Assembly: GCF_026427595.1 (NCBI RefSeq)
Contig: NZ_CP101527.1
Location: 2,389,501 to 2,453,500, forward strand
Source of the DNA: Alkalimarinus sediminis
GTDB lineage: Bacteria > Pseudomonadota > Gammaproteobacteria > Pseudomonadales > Oleiphilaceae
Reading direction: 5' to 3'
Length of the DNA: 64,000 nucleotides
The position numbers and the translations under genes are program-made. Shown one piece after another: positions 10,735-19,564 of the stretch. The notes beneath the pieces were generated by a model. That model was not told the origin of the DNA, ran no database searches, and saw nothing but the letters and a program-made list of their open reading frames with translations. The first letter of the stretch is position 1; each line of letters opens with the position of its first letter.

Positions 10735-10768
10735 AGTGCTGTTTTTGTCTTAACAAAAAAACACCACT
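10735..10768 (-). terminator. Stem-loop just after the mucD stop codon
   Basis: The segments agtgctgttttt (10735-10746) and aaaaacaccact (10757-10768) pair over 12 bp with one mismatch and a 10-nt loop, starting 7 bp after the mucD stop. There is no U tract behind it, so it may protect the 3' end or back up the terminator that follows. Confidence 0.45.
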
Positions 10769-10774
10769 GAGGCA

Positions 10775-12187
10775 TTACTCTTTCAGTTTGATGACCACAA
10801 AAGAGGGGTTACCTTGGCGAATGATGAGCACAGGTATCGCTCTATTTTCGGGCAATTTTTTAACCACGGCATTAAAGTCTGCAACCGTTTTAATCTCTTG
10901 ATTATTAATACTGCTGATCACATCGTTAACACGAATACCAGCCGCTCGAGCAGCCCCCTGATCAACTCTGGTAACGATTAGCCCACTCGACACCTGTAAT
11001 TGCTTTCGAGCAGATTCGTCTAGTTCAGCCACCTCTATATTAAAACGATTAGAGGCAACCTTAGGTGTTTTAGTGGGGAGTGCTGCCCCCTCTTCTGTCG
11101 GCAACTCACCTATCTCAACCATCAAGACTTTTCGTTTACCTGCACGAACCACCTCAAGTTTTGCTTTTTTACCCACCACTGAACGCCCAACCAAGTGGGG
11201 TAAATCTGAGGAGCGATGGATCTGTTCGCCTTCATAACGGGTAATTACATCCCCTTGTTTTAGTCCTGCGGCCTCAGCGGGTGAGCCTGGTACTACTTGC
11301 GCAACCAGTGCGCCATGGGGTGTTTTTAGACCAAATGATTCGGCCAAATCTTTACTCACTTCCTGAATTAATACACCTAACCAACCACGAGCGACATAAC
11401 CTTTTTGCTGAAGTTGGTCGACGACCTCCATCGCTACATCAATCGGAATCGCAAATGACACTCCCATAAACCCGCCAGAGCGGGTGTAAATCTGAGAGTT
11501 TATCCCCACAACTTCACCTTCCAAATTAAACAGTGGCCCACCGGAATTGCCAGGGTTAATCGCAACATCAGTTTGAATAAACGGCACATAGTTTTCGCTA
11601 GGCAAGTTACGCCCTATCGCACTCACAATACCGGCGGTAACCGTATAGTCAAAACCAAAAGGTGAACCGATGGCAAACACCCACTCTCCGACTTTTAGCT
11701 TTTCCGACTCACCAATTTTTACAACAGGTAGGTCATCTGCATCTATTTTCAGCACTGCCAAGTCTGATCGCGCATCAGCACCAATCAGGGTAGCCGAAAG
11801 TTCACGTCGATCATTAAGCCGAACAATAATTTCATCCGCACCATCGATAACGTGATTATTGGTTAAAACAAGCCCATCCTCAGATACAATAAATCCAGAG
11901 CCCATAGATTGGGTTTTTCTCGATTCCTGCCCAGAACCAGGGCCGAAGGGTGCGCCGAAGAAGTGCCTAAAAAACTCCGGCAACTGCTCTAGCTCTTCTT
12001 GCCTCAAGCCTCGATTAAAAGGTGATGCCTTTGAACGACTGACGGTACTGATATTAACAACAGCGGGGGAATGCTCTTCAACCAACTCGGTAAAGTCTGG
12101 CAAACTGCCAGCTTGCAAATTCGCAGATAGCAACCCCAGAAGCGATAATAAGAAAATTTGGATAGGGCTAGATAATGCCTGTCTCAT
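10775..12187 (-). CDS. mucD: Periplasmic serine protease MucD (DegP/HtrA family)
   Basis: A DegP-type protease and chaperone that removes misfolded envelope proteins and restrains the sigma-E/AlgU response. I start it at the ATG at 12187, because a good GGGAG lies 5 nt upstream; a TTG at 12199 is possible. That gives 470 residues: a signal peptide ending near NLQAGS, a trypsin-like domain with the His (TNNHVIDGADE), Asp (SDLAVLKID) and Ser (NPGNSGGPLFN) triad, and two PDZ domains (about 275-370 and 385-465). A charged, Gln-rich loop (residues about 65-95) precedes the protease core, as in DegP. It is the last gene of the rpoE cluster. Confidence 0.96.
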   Translation of the reverse strand: MRQALSSPIQIFLLSLLGLLSANLQAGSLPDFTELVEEHSPAVVNISTVSRSKASPFNRGLRQEELEQLPEFFRHFFGAPFGPGSGQESRKTQSMGSGFIVSEDGLVLTNNHVIDGADEIIVRLNDRRELSATLIGADARSDLAVLKIDADDLPVVKIGESEKLKVGEWVFAIGSPFGFDYTVTAGIVSAIGRNLPSENYVPFIQTDVAINPGNSGGPLFNLEGEVVGINSQIYTRSGGFMGVSFAIPIDVAMEVVDQLQQKGYVARGWLGVLIQEVSKDLAESFGLKTPHGALVAQVVPGSPAEAAGLKQGDVITRYEGEQIHRSSDLPHLVGRSVVGKKAKLEVVRAGKRKVLMVEIGELPTEEGAALPTKTPKVASNRFNIEVAELDESARKQLQVSSGLIVTRVDQGAARAAGIRVNDVISSINNQEIKTVADFNAVVKKLPENRAIPVLIIRQGNPSFVVIKLKE

Positions 12188-12240
12188 AGTTACTCCCAAA
12201 CTCTGACAAATTAATAATTTTCATCAACAGCAATTGTTAC

Positions 12241-12258
12241 GGCACCCACCATGGTGCC
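12241..12258. other. Short stem-loop between rseC and mucD
   Basis: GGCACC and GGTGCC pair around a 6-nt loop, with no T tract on either side. It lies about 55 bp before the mucD start codon, in the mRNA leader or intercistronic region. It may be an RNA stability element, or incidental. Confidence 0.3.
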
Positions 12259-12322
12259 ATTTACCTGTTATTTTGGCGCTAATTACACTTAATTCAAATT
12301 AAAAATTGGTAAGGGATTCCAG

Positions 12323-12350
12323 ACTACGTTGTTATCACTACGTTGTTATC
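12323..12350. repeat. 14-bp perfect tandem duplication abutting the rseC stop codon
   Basis: The unit actacgttgttatc occurs at 12323-12336 and again at 12337-12350. The rseC stop codon (12350-12352 on the complement) begins at the last base of the second copy. See the related duplications at 46.4-46.6 kb and 63.4 kb. Confidence 0.8.
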
Positions 12351-12817
12351 TAAGTGGTGACATCAACTGAATGAATGGGGTCCAAGCCTTTCTTTCTAAT
12401 CATTTTGGGGCAAAATTTAGGATTACTATTATGAAAGGAGGAGTACCACTTAACCATTAAAAACCCAACAGCCAAACCTGTACCCCCAGCAAGTGCTACC
12501 CAGCCATCTCCTGGTGCAAGCCACTTTTCGGTCGCAGATGCGGCTACAATCATAGCTAGCAGAGGTAACAAGTAGACCATCAACGATGCCTTGATCAGCA
12601 AATCTTCAGGAATGCCAATTAATACCTCATCACCCACTGCGAGATCTAACGAGTTATTTACCAAGACCTGATTTGCTTTACCGTCAGACATTCGCGCCAA
12701 CACACCCTGCCCGCAACCACTCTTGGCTTCACAGCTAGAGCAGGCACTTTTACGAATGGTCTGCACCCACGCCTGATCATTATCAATAACAACAACAACG
12801 CCCGTTTCTTCTAACAT
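12350..12817 (-). CDS. rseC: SoxR-reducing / sigma-E regulatory protein RseC (MucC)
   Basis: RseC-family inner-membrane protein of 155 residues. The N-terminal cytoplasmic part carries a cysteine cluster (C26, C29, C35 in SACSSCEAKSGCGQG) of the type proposed to hold an iron-sulphur cluster. Two membrane segments follow (about 73-92 and 100-120). In E. coli RseC modestly affects sigma-E activity and takes part with Rsx proteins in reducing SoxR; in Pseudomonas the orthologue is MucC. It is separated from rseB by 135 bp and from mucD by 162 bp, which leaves room for internal promoters. Confidence 0.92.
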   Translation of the reverse strand: MLEETGVVVVIDNDQAWVQTIRKSACSSCEAKSGCGQGVLARMSDGKANQVLVNNSLDLAVGDEVLIGIPEDLLIKASLMVYLLPLLAMIVAASATEKWLAPGDGWVALAGGTGLAVGFLMVKWYSSFHNSNPKFCPKMIRKKGLDPIHSVDVTT

Positions 12818-12952
12818 AACTTGTCTATTCCAACATTACTGCTTTAGCACTCTATTCATAGGCCGAAGATTAACCTCGGCTGCTCACGATAACATACACC
12901 TTGTCATCCAGCCGCTTTACCGCTGCTAGTAAGCTCGATAATGACGCTTCAG

Positions 12953-14026
12953 TCAATGGGTATTGGGCAAAACCTTTTCGGCCACTTTCATAGCCGTTAC
13001 AACAGGCACCTCACCCACTACGGTCACCATATAGTCATGATCTTTCCACGTTAGCTTATGGGCATAAGCAACCGTAGCACCGACGACCGAAACCCCTTCA
13101 GGCATGTTGCCATCACTAGGCTGCTCGATAAAGACACTGAAAGATGCCAACCCATCAGTAAAGACCTGTACGTTACCTGAGCTAACGCCTTGCCCAGCTA
13201 CCCCCTTGTTCACTGACATAAAGCCATCTGGCAACCAGTCAATACGCCACTCCATTTTAGCAGGCCAATCACCACTACCCTGAATAGAAGGCAGGCTCTC
13301 ATGAGTGAACACTTCACCGTCTTTATTGGGTTCGAGCTCTGCATCAGTAATATCATCAGCCAACTCAAGAGAGGTATAATGGAACTGCTCGAGCACCTGA
13401 CCATCCGCGTTTGTTAGTGCCGACTTAAGTAGCAAACCACTCTCTTTTTCTAACCAAAGAATGTAGTTATAGCGATACGAGTCTTTTGCCATCACCGAAA
13501 TTTTTACGGCATGATGACCAGCTATACGATCTTCACCTTGAACATTAATTTGATAGTGCTCTTTTTTAGGCATTAGCGTTCGGGCAAATGCACCTGCGAA
13601 TGGGCCAGAGGGAATGCTCTGCTCCAAACTGACTAGTCGGTTACCAGGCAGCACACACACGACTTCGTCGCCAGCTCGAACAATCTCGCCCATCTCGCCA
13701 TCCAACTGAACGAGCTTCTCTCTATCTTCACCATCTTTATAGCGGTGTATCACTTTCAGCGATGAGGAAGTATCGCCTCGACTATAGACGAACACACCTC
13801 GATAGCTCTGCCTCTGCATCGCTACGGCCATTCGCTCCAACCACTCCTCACCGCTCAGACCAGTTAACGCGGATGATAGTTGAGGCTCAGTACTGTCAGT
13901 AATAGCTGCAATAGCCTTGCCACTAGGTAGTATCAGCAACAAACTAATGCTGAGCAGAAAAAATCTCTGCTTTAATCTACTGCAAGGTAATATCTGATAC
14001 CTAAATCGTCTCAACGACACTCTCAC
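12953..14026 (-). CDS. rseB: Periplasmic sigma-E regulator RseB (MucB)
   Basis: RseB binds the periplasmic tail of RseA and shields it from DegS; it senses mislocalised lipoprotein or LPS signals. The 357-residue protein has an N-terminal signal sequence (about residues 20-41, FFLLSISLLLILPSGKAIAA), the large MucB/RseB N domain (EEWLERMAVAMQRQSYRGVFVYSRGD from about 55) resembling LolA/LolB folds, and the smaller C domain (about 255-350). The start is GTG at 14026, 8 bp after the rseA stop, with an AGGG just upstream; a second GTG two codons in has better spacing. Confidence 0.94.
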   Translation of the reverse strand: MRVSLRRFRYQILPCSRLKQRFFLLSISLLLILPSGKAIAAITDSTEPQLSSALTGLSGEEWLERMAVAMQRQSYRGVFVYSRGDTSSSLKVIHRYKDGEDREKLVQLDGEMGEIVRAGDEVVCVLPGNRLVSLEQSIPSGPFAGAFARTLMPKKEHYQINVQGEDRIAGHHAVKISVMAKDSYRYNYILWLEKESGLLLKSALTNADGQVLEQFHYTSLELADDITDAELEPNKDGEVFTHESLPSIQGSGDWPAKMEWRIDWLPDGFMSVNKGVAGQGVSSGNVQVFTDGLASFSVFIEQPSDGNMPEGVSVVGATVAYAHKLTWKDHDYMVTVVGEVPVVTAMKVAEKVLPNTH

Positions 14027-14034
14027 CTACCCTA

Positions 14035-14736
14035 TTAGTTCTTTGCAATCGTAAAACTGGCCACCCTTGCAAGCGGCATAACCCCAGAGCGGCCTCCTGC
14101 GACAGAGTTCTCAGCGTGACGCAACAAGTACTGATTAAGTTTACTTGCGTGTTCTGGTGAAAAGGGTTGCTTAACTAACGGAATATCATCCGCATTTGAA
14201 ACATTTGCTACATAGCCACTGAAGCTTTTAGACTCTGACACAACACCGTTGATGTCGCTGCTAACAGCAACTTCATCAACCTTTAGTGCGCCATTTTGTG
14301 CGATCCACGCTTCATCATTTAAATTAACATCATTCATAGGTTTAAAAACTAATGAAATAGCCATCATAACCGTTGCCGCAATGGCCACTGTAGACAACAA
14401 ACCTACTCGTTTTTTGTTAACGACCGGGCGCTGCCGGTCTTGTAAGTCGTTCTCTAAAACAGGTTCATCCGCCTCTTCAAGCCGATCGATTGAACGTGAT
14501 ATTTGTGAACTAATATCGATATCTAACAAACCGTTATCACTATCGACAGGTCGATTTTCTTGGGCGTGAGAGTAAGAAAACTGACCAGAAGACATTAGAC
14601 TACTCACCACACTATAACGAGACCAGACCGCTTTAATACCGTCATTATCGACATGATTAAGCACACGTCTTAATTCGAGCTCATCTGCTTCATTATCTAA
14701 CAGTGCAGATATGGACTCTTTGATTCGATCATCCAT
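14035..14736 (-). CDS. rseA: Anti-sigma-E factor RseA (MucA)
   Basis: A single-pass inner-membrane protein that holds RpoE inactive until it is cut by DegS- and RseP-type proteases. The 233-residue protein has the N-terminal anti-sigma domain (MDDRIKESISALLDNEADELELRR), a membrane segment at about 113-132 (GLLSTVAIAATVMMAISLVF) and a periplasmic tail that would contact RseB. A good AGAGG ribosome-binding site lies 7 nt before the ATG. The 109-bp gap after rpoE is longer than in many relatives. Confidence 0.93.
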   Translation of the reverse strand: MDDRIKESISALLDNEADELELRRVLNHVDNDGIKAVWSRYSVVSSLMSSGQFSYSHAQENRPVDSDNGLLDIDISSQISRSIDRLEEADEPVLENDLQDRQRPVVNKKRVGLLSTVAIAATVMMAISLVFKPMNDVNLNDEAWIAQNGALKVDEVAVSSDINGVVSESKSFSGYVANVSNADDIPLVKQPFSPEHASKLNQYLLRHAENSVAGGRSGVMPLARVASFTIAKN

Positions 14737-14845
14737 TATTTAACCTCTTTTATTCTGCAAGCATTCATCGTTAGCTTACAACCTAAACCGTTACCGTTTG
14801 GCCTTTCTCTATCGTGACAGACATATGTAACCCATATCGACCAAA

Positions 14846-15454
14846 CTATCGTTGATACCCATCTAAGTAAGGTGCAATCTTGGCATCAACAGCATCTCTA
14901 GCCCTAAATATTCTCGAACGTACTGTACCTACCGGGCAGTTCATTACATCGGCTATTTCATCATAACTCAGGCCATCAAACTCTCTCAGAGTGAGTGCAA
15001 CTCTCAAGTCTTCAGGTAGCTGGGTTATCGCTTTATTCAAGGCTACCTCAAGCTCAGAGCGGTATAGATTTTTCTCGGGACTTTGCATATCTTTTAGCCC
15101 CCCCTGATCGGAGAAATGCTCTGCATCCTGAACATCAATGTCGATCCCTGGGGGTCTTCTGCCCTTAGCAACCAAGTAGTTTTTTGCTGTGTTAATTGAT
15201 ATACGGTAGAGCCAAGTATAAAAAGCACTCTCGCCTCTAAAATTTTTAAGTGCCCGATAGGCTTTAATAAATGACTCTTGAGTGACATCTAACACTTCGT
15301 GATGATCGCTCACATAGCGAGAAACCAAAGACGCAACCTTGCCCTGATATTTAAGCACCAGAAGGTCAAACGCTCTCTTATCACCACGCTGAACTCTCTC
15401 AACTAGCTGCCAATCAGTAGATTTATTCTGCTGCTGTATTGCCTGTTCGTTCAA
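14846..15454 (-). CDS. rpoE: RNA polymerase sigma factor RpoE (AlgU)
   Basis: Extracytoplasmic-function sigma factor of the sigma-E/AlgU type, controlling envelope-stress genes. The core QLVERVQRGDKRAFDLLV, the region 2 segment DVTQESFIKAYRALKNFRG and the region 4 segment LPEDLRVALTLREFDGLSY are nearly identical to Pseudomonas AlgU. The reading frame continues upstream to ATG 15664 (272 residues), but AlgU and RpoE are about 190-195. I place the start at TTG 15454 (LNEQAIQQQNKSTDW then the core), because AGGGAG lies 5 nt upstream, giving 202 residues. The 70-residue upstream extension looks low in complexity and is rich in Lys, Thr and Val. Experimental start mapping could change this. It is divergent from nadB, as in Pseudomonas. 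Confidence 0.9.
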   Translation of the reverse strand: MNEQAIQQQNKSTDWQLVERVQRGDKRAFDLLVLKYQGKVASLVSRYVSDHHEVLDVTQESFIKAYRALKNFRGESAFYTWLYRISINTAKNYLVAKGRRPPGIDIDVQDAEHFSDQGGLKDMQSPEKNLYRSELEVALNKAITQLPEDLRVALTLREFDGLSYDEIADVMNCPVGTVRSRIFRARDAVDAKIAPYLDGYQR

Positions 15455-15685
15455 GCCGTCTCCCTGGCGGTTAACAACAGGGTTAACTGCTGCCTCAACC
15501 GAATACTGTTTACCGCTACTTTCAACCTCACTCTCCTGCTTGTGCCGTAGCATCGCTGTGCTTAATTTAGCGACCTTTGCTGTCGTTAGTTTATCGCACT
15601 TTTGGGGATCAGTTAGATCTTTTGTGGTCTTCACTACAGTATAGCGTGTTGATAAGCTCATCATAATATTCCAGTTGTCGTGCAG

Positions 15686-15724
15686 TTATGCTGTTGCGTT
15701 TAAGTCGCTAACAGACAATCCCAC
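15686..15724 (-). CDS. Possible 12-residue leader peptide upstream of rpoE
   Basis: A GTG codon at 15724 follows a perfect Shine-Dalgarno sequence, aaggaggtga (15731-15740 on the complement), by 6 nt. It opens a 12-codon frame (MGLSVSDLNATA) ending in TAA at 15686. The frame is the same as the long form of rpoE, which resumes at ATG 15664. This is by far the strongest ribosome-binding site in the rpoE upstream region, yet it leads into a tiny frame. E. coli rpoE also has a leader frame, rseD, to which its translation is coupled, but this one is unrelated in sequence and length. Alternatively, a sequence error or old mutation created the stop. Confidence 0.45.
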   Translation of the reverse strand: MGLSVSDLNATA

Positions 15725-15763
15725 TTTACTTCACCTCCTTACATATAAGAATGTGTCACAAAA

Positions 15764-15790
15764 ATAGACACTGACTCCGTTTTTTAGTTC
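15764..15790 (-). promoter_or_regulatory. Candidate sigma-E promoter of rpoE
   Basis: On the minus strand GAACTA (15790-15785) is followed after 16 nt by TCTAT (15768-15764). This is close to the GAACTT-N16-TCTGA pattern of sigma-E/AlgU promoters, with the first element matching 5 of 6 and the second 3 of 5. It would drive the leader and rpoE from about 15757, giving the usual autoregulation. Confidence 0.4.
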
Positions 15791-15835
15791 AATATCAACC
15801 AATCCCATTAACCACTTTCTTGTAAAGAAGCCCCT

Positions 15836-17509
15836 ATGCAATCCTCTTTTCAGCATGATGTACTCATTATCGGCAGCGGTGCTGCTGGCCTGTCGGTGGC
15901 ACTAAACCTCGGCAAACATGTCAAAGTGGCCGTAATATCCAAAGGGGCTTTGCCAAGCGGTTCAACTTTATATGCTCAAGGCGGCATCGCAGCAGTGCTT
16001 GATAACTCCGATACAGTAGAGTCACATATTCAAGACACTCTCGTTGCTGGCGCTGGCCTCTGTCATGAAGACGCGGTTCAATTCACTGTAGAAAACGGTA
16101 AAGAAAGTATTGAGTGGCTAATTTCTCAAGGCGTTGGTTTTACAGAAGAAGGCGGTTCGAAAGACACTCATAAAAACCAGTTTAGCAAGACTCCAGAAAG
16201 TGATGAGAGCAACCCCACCGACACCAGTCGCTATCACCTGACTAAAGAAGGGGGGCATAGTCACCGCCGAATTATCCACGCGGCAGATGCAACGGGGCAT
16301 GCGGTTTCATCTTCGCTCTGCGATAGAGTTTCAGAGGCTGACAACATCGAAGTATTTGAAAATCGGGTTGCCATCGACCTTATCACTCATAAAAAACTGT
16401 TTTTGCCTGGCAATCGATGTGTGGGCGCTTATGTCCTGAATGATAAAACCAGCCATGTAGAGCTATTTCGTGCTCGTTTTGTGGTCATTGCAACAGGTGG
16501 AGCTAGCAAAGCATATCTTTACACTAGTAACCCCGATGGAGCGAGCGGCGATGGCATTGCTATGGCCTGGCGAAGTGGTTGTCGTGTTGCCAACATGGAG
16601 TTTAATCAATTTCACCCAACTTGCTTGTATCACCCTCAAGCCAAATCATTTCTTATTACAGAGGCCGTACGCGGAGAAGGTGGAAGATTACTACTGCCAG
16701 ACGGACAGCGGTTTATGCACCGCTTTGACAAACGCGAAGAACTGGCACCAAGAGATATTGTCGCCAGAGCGATCGACCATGAAATGAAACGATTAGGTGC
16801 TGACAACCTGTTTTTAGACATTAGTCATAAGTCGACGGAATTTGTTAAAAAACACTTCCCAACCATTTATGAGCGCTGTCTTGAGTACGGCATCGATATT
16901 ACCAAACAGCCGATCCCAGTCGTACCCGCAGCACACTATACCTGTGGCGGCGTAATAACAGACAAACATGGTAGGACAGATGTGAATCAGCTGTATGTAG
17001 TAGGCGAAGCCGGATTTACCGGACTTCACGGCGCTAACCGTATGGCCAGTAACTCGCTGTTAGAGTGTTTGGTATACGGACGCTCAGCCGCTCAGCATAT
17101 AATGAAAAAGTTTGACGAAATACCAGAGCCACCAGAAGCACCACTCTGGGATGAGTCACAAGTAACAGATTCAGATGAAGATGTCGTGCTGTCTCACAAC
17201 TGGGATGAACTGCGACGATTTATGTGGGATTACGTTGGAATTGTACGCACCAACAAGCGCCTGCAGCGCGCAAAACACCGCATTGATGTGCTTCATCAGG
17301 AGATCGTCGACTTCTACAGTAATTATAAAGTCACTAATGATCTACTAGAGCTAAGAAACCTGATGACCATAGCCGACCTGATCATCTGCTCTGCCATTCA
17401 AAGAAAAGAAAGCCGAGGTCTACATTACACATTAGATTACCCGGAGCAACTTCCTGTGGCCAGAGATACGATACTTACACCTACCAATTTCTCTGTCAGA
17501 GACTGGTAG
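15836..17509 (+). CDS. nadB: L-aspartate oxidase
   Basis: NadB is a flavoprotein that oxidises L-aspartate to iminoaspartate, the first step of de novo NAD synthesis; NadA uses the product. The 557-residue protein has the FAD dinucleotide fold [17 protein letters not shown] (residues 9-25), the [11 protein letters not shown] segment, [13 protein letters not shown] and the active-site [10 protein letters not shown] and [12 protein letters not shown] motifs of the fumarate reductase/aspartate oxidase family, plus the C-terminal helical domain. AAGAAG lies about 7 nt before the ATG. The start faces the rpoE promoter region, the same divergent arrangement as in Pseudomonas. Confidence 0.97.
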   Translation: MQSSFQHDVLIIGSGAAGLSVALNLGKHVKVAVISKGALPSGSTLYAQGGIAAVLDNSDTVESHIQDTLVAGAGLCHEDAVQFTVENGKESIEWLISQGVGFTEEGGSKDTHKNQFSKTPESDESNPTDTSRYHLTKEGGHSHRRIIHAADATGHAVSSSLCDRVSEADNIEVFENRVAIDLITHKKLFLPGNRCVGAYVLNDKTSHVELFRARFVVIATGGASKAYLYTSNPDGASGDGIAMAWRSGCRVANMEFNQFHPTCLYHPQAKSFLITEAVRGEGGRLLLPDGQRFMHRFDKREELAPRDIVARAIDHEMKRLGADNLFLDISHKSTEFVKKHFPTIYERCLEYGIDITKQPIPVVPAAHYTCGGVITDKHGRTDVNQLYVVGEAGFTGLHGANRMASNSLLECLVYGRSAAQHIMKKFDEIPEPPEAPLWDESQVTDSDEDVVLSHNWDELRRFMWDYVGIVRTNKRLQRAKHRIDVLHQEIVDFYSNYKVTNDLLELRNLMTIADLIICSAIQRKESRGLHYTLDYPEQLPVARDTILTPTNFSVRDW

Positions 17510-17543
17510 CTCGATGATTAACAATGCACCTTTCTAGTAGGTG

Positions 17544-17640
17544 GGTGCTCGTTATAAACAACAGGTGCTAGTTATAAACAACAGGTGCTAGTTAATAGAT
17601 AAATGGCACTAGCTGGTAGTTATCTGGTGATAGCTAATAG
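17544..17640. repeat. Degenerate 20-bp tandem repeat after nadB
   Basis: The unit ggtgctcgttataaacaaca at 17544-17563 is followed by ggtgctagttataaacaaca at 17564-17583 (one change) and by increasingly degraded copies starting with ggtgctag, ggcactag and ggtgatag up to about 17640. It fills the nadB-sdhE gap. No terminator or gene is seen inside it. Confidence 0.75.
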
Positions 17641-17763
17641 GGGCCAGATAGAAGTTCAAGAATGATTCAGGTTAATTTAGACGCCTATCTTCTACCTTCA
17701 AGCTATCAGCGCTATAATAGCGGCCCGTTGTTATAATCTTTTACTAATATCCAGGGCTGCAGT

Positions 17764-18018
17764 ATGGTTTCAGATACCGAATTTAATCGCCTCTTCTGGC
17801 ATAGCCGCCGAGGGATGCTTGAGTTAGATGTTTTACTCGTCCCATTTCTTAAGGAAGCTTTTCGCGACCTATCTGCCGATGACCAAGCACGCTATGTAAA
17901 ACTGCTGGAGTGCGAAGATCAGGATATGTTCGGCTGGTTTATGCAAAAAGGTATTCCTGAAGACCCCGATTTAGCAAGAATTGTTAAAATTATTTTGGAC
18001 CGTGTTCAACCTGAATAA
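17764..18018 (+). CDS. sdhE: Succinate dehydrogenase FAD assembly factor SdhE
   Basis: SdhE is a small cytoplasmic protein that helps attach FAD covalently to succinate dehydrogenase SdhA and to fumarate reductase. The 84-residue length and the RGMLELD motif (residues 16-22), which carries the key RGxxE residues, identify it; a second cluster, [10 protein letters not shown], is also typical. AGGG lies about 9 nt before the ATG. It overlaps the ygfX-like gene, the same pairing as in E. coli, and precedes ygfZ. Confidence 0.94.
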   Translation: MVSDTEFNRLFWHSRRGMLELDVLLVPFLKEAFRDLSADDQARYVKLLECEDQDMFGWFMQKGIPEDPDLARIVKIILDRVQPE

Positions 18019-18481
18019 TCTGCAAATCAAACCCTCTTCGCTGCTAATTGTCGTTACTTTATTGATAACTAGCAGCGCTTTGCTGGTTTTGCATCACACC
18101 GCAATGCCTTTAGCGCTCTCTATGGCAATGTCTTTAAGTGGTTTGATGATTACATTTTTATTTATCTGTAAAAATGGTTTGCTTGTGCTCCCAACTTCTA
18201 TCGTGCGTTGTGATGCAACGGAAAGCACTATTTTCCTAACCCAGAAAAACGGACTGCGCATAGAAGTTACACCGCTTTCCAGCACCTATATGTCGCCCAC
18301 GATATTGCTTCTGGCATGGAAGCCTGCTCAACCATCTAGCAGCAGTCAACTGGCTAACATGAAAGCACTATTTACACCTGCTAGCCTGACAACCTTCACT
18401 GTAAACAACGTTTCATCACAAGAAGATTTCCGACGTTTGAGAGTTCTGTTAAAGTTTAGAAAATCAAACGCGACAAAATGA
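18002..18481 (+). CDS. YgfX-like membrane protein
   Basis: A 159-residue protein (from GTG 18002; TTG 17981 is an alternative) with two adjacent hydrophobic segments near the N-terminus (about residues 12-31 and 35-55), then a soluble part ending in [12 protein letters not shown]. The topology and position, overlapping sdhE and before ygfZ, match YgfX (CptA), an inner-membrane protein encoded with SdhE. Sequence similarity is weak by eye, so the call rests mostly on context. Both possible start codons have poor ribosome-binding sites, consistent with coupling to sdhE. Confidence 0.65.
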   Translation: MFNLNNLQIKPSSLLIVVTLLITSSALLVLHHTAMPLALSMAMSLSGLMITFLFICKNGLLVLPTSIVRCDATESTIFLTQKNGLRIEVTPLSSTYMSPTILLLAWKPAQPSSSSQLANMKALFTPASLTTFTVNNVSSQEDFRRLRVLLKFRKSNATK

Positions 18482-18517
18482 CTATATCGCCAACCCCTAT
18501 TTGGAGCTTCCGACACC

Positions 18518-19564
18518 GTGAGTACGCAACTTTTAAACTGGCTAAATGAGTCGAGTTACCCAATAGAAAGCCTGCACGCAGATTACCCTAACAGTGAGGA
18601 GAATAGCCACTTTATTGCTCCCCTTTCAGACTACGCCGTTATTCGTGTTGCAGGTCCCGATGCTGAAAAGTTTCTTCAAGGTCAATTCTCGTGTGATATT
18701 AGAGAAGTTAACGGCGACCAAAGCCGGATGGGCACAGCTAATACACCAAAAGGCCGAGCTTACGCGATATTCAGAATAGCCAAGCAGCACGATGATTATC
18801 TCATTCGCCTACCCGCATCCATTGCCGAAAACGTCTGCGAACGATTAAACAAATACATCGTATTTTCTAAAGCAACACTATCAATAGATAGCAGTATCTG
18901 TGTTGTAGGCTATTCAGGCGAAGTGACTGAATTAAATCGTCTACTCAATACTGAAGAATCACTTCCTACAGAAACTGATAGCTGCATGAGTCTCGATAAC
19001 AACCTCATCATCAAAGTACCATCAGTCACACCTTCACGCTATGAAATATGGTCAGACATATCCACCGCTCAGAAACTGCTGACACCAGCATTAGAAGGCC
19101 AGTCAGATATCAAATTTGGCGTTCAAGCACTATGGAACTGGTCGGAGATAAACGAGGGTATCGCAGAAGTTTATCCCGAAACTCAAGAGAGCTATGTCCC
19201 GCAAATGCTCAACCTGCAAGATCTTAACGCCATTAGCTTTAAAAAAGGTTGTTATACAGGCCAAGAGATCGTCGCCCGAATGAAATACCTTGGGAAGCTA
19301 AAAAAGGAGATGTTTCTCTTATCGGCAACACTAACAACCCCAGTAACACCGGGAGCAGATCTATACGCTACAGAAACCGGCAAGAAAGTCGGGTCTATAG
19401 TACGAACGGTTAGTCACTCAAATAACCATAACAGCAGACTGCTAGCTGTGCTAGATATTGAAGCAGCCAAAGTCTGCACTCCGTTATCGTTATCTGACGA
19501 TAGTTCAGAAGTGTTTACTTACCTTTCTCTCCCCTATAAAAGCGAAGTAGATCACTTAGAATAG
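18518..19564 (+). CDS. ygfZ: Folate-binding protein YgfZ (iron-sulphur cluster assembly/repair)
   Basis: YgfZ is a tetrahydrofolate-dependent protein of the GcvT-like fold that supports assembly or repair of certain iron-sulphur enzymes, including MiaB. The 348-residue protein contains the diagnostic KGCYTGQE at residues 243-250 with the essential Cys, and VIRVAGPDAEKFLQGQFSCD near residue 41. It begins at GTG (18518), with TTGGAGC upstream. It shares the plus-strand cluster with sdhE and ygfX. Confidence 0.93.
   Translation: MSTQLLNWLNESSYPIESLHADYPNSEENSHFIAPLSDYAVIRVAGPDAEKFLQGQFSCDIREVNGDQSRMGTANTPKGRAYAIFRIAKQHDDYLIRLPASIAENVCERLNKYIVFSKATLSIDSSICVVGYSGEVTELNRLLNTEESLPTETDSCMSLDNNLIIKVPSVTPSRYEIWSDISTAQKLLTPALEGQSDIKFGVQALWNWSEINEGIAEVYPETQESYVPQMLNLQDLNAISFKKGCYTGQEIVARMKYLGKLKKEMFLLSATLTTPVTPGADLYATETGKKVGSIVRTVSHSNNHNSRLLAVLDIEAAKVCTPLSLSDDSSEVFTYLSLPYKSEVDHLE

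Noticed and set aside
17764-18481. sdhE-ygfX as a toxin-antitoxin pair (CptB/CptA)
   Set aside because: The RGxxE motif and the neighbourhood point to the flavinylation factor SdhE; the toxin-antitoxin reading is not supported by the sequence.
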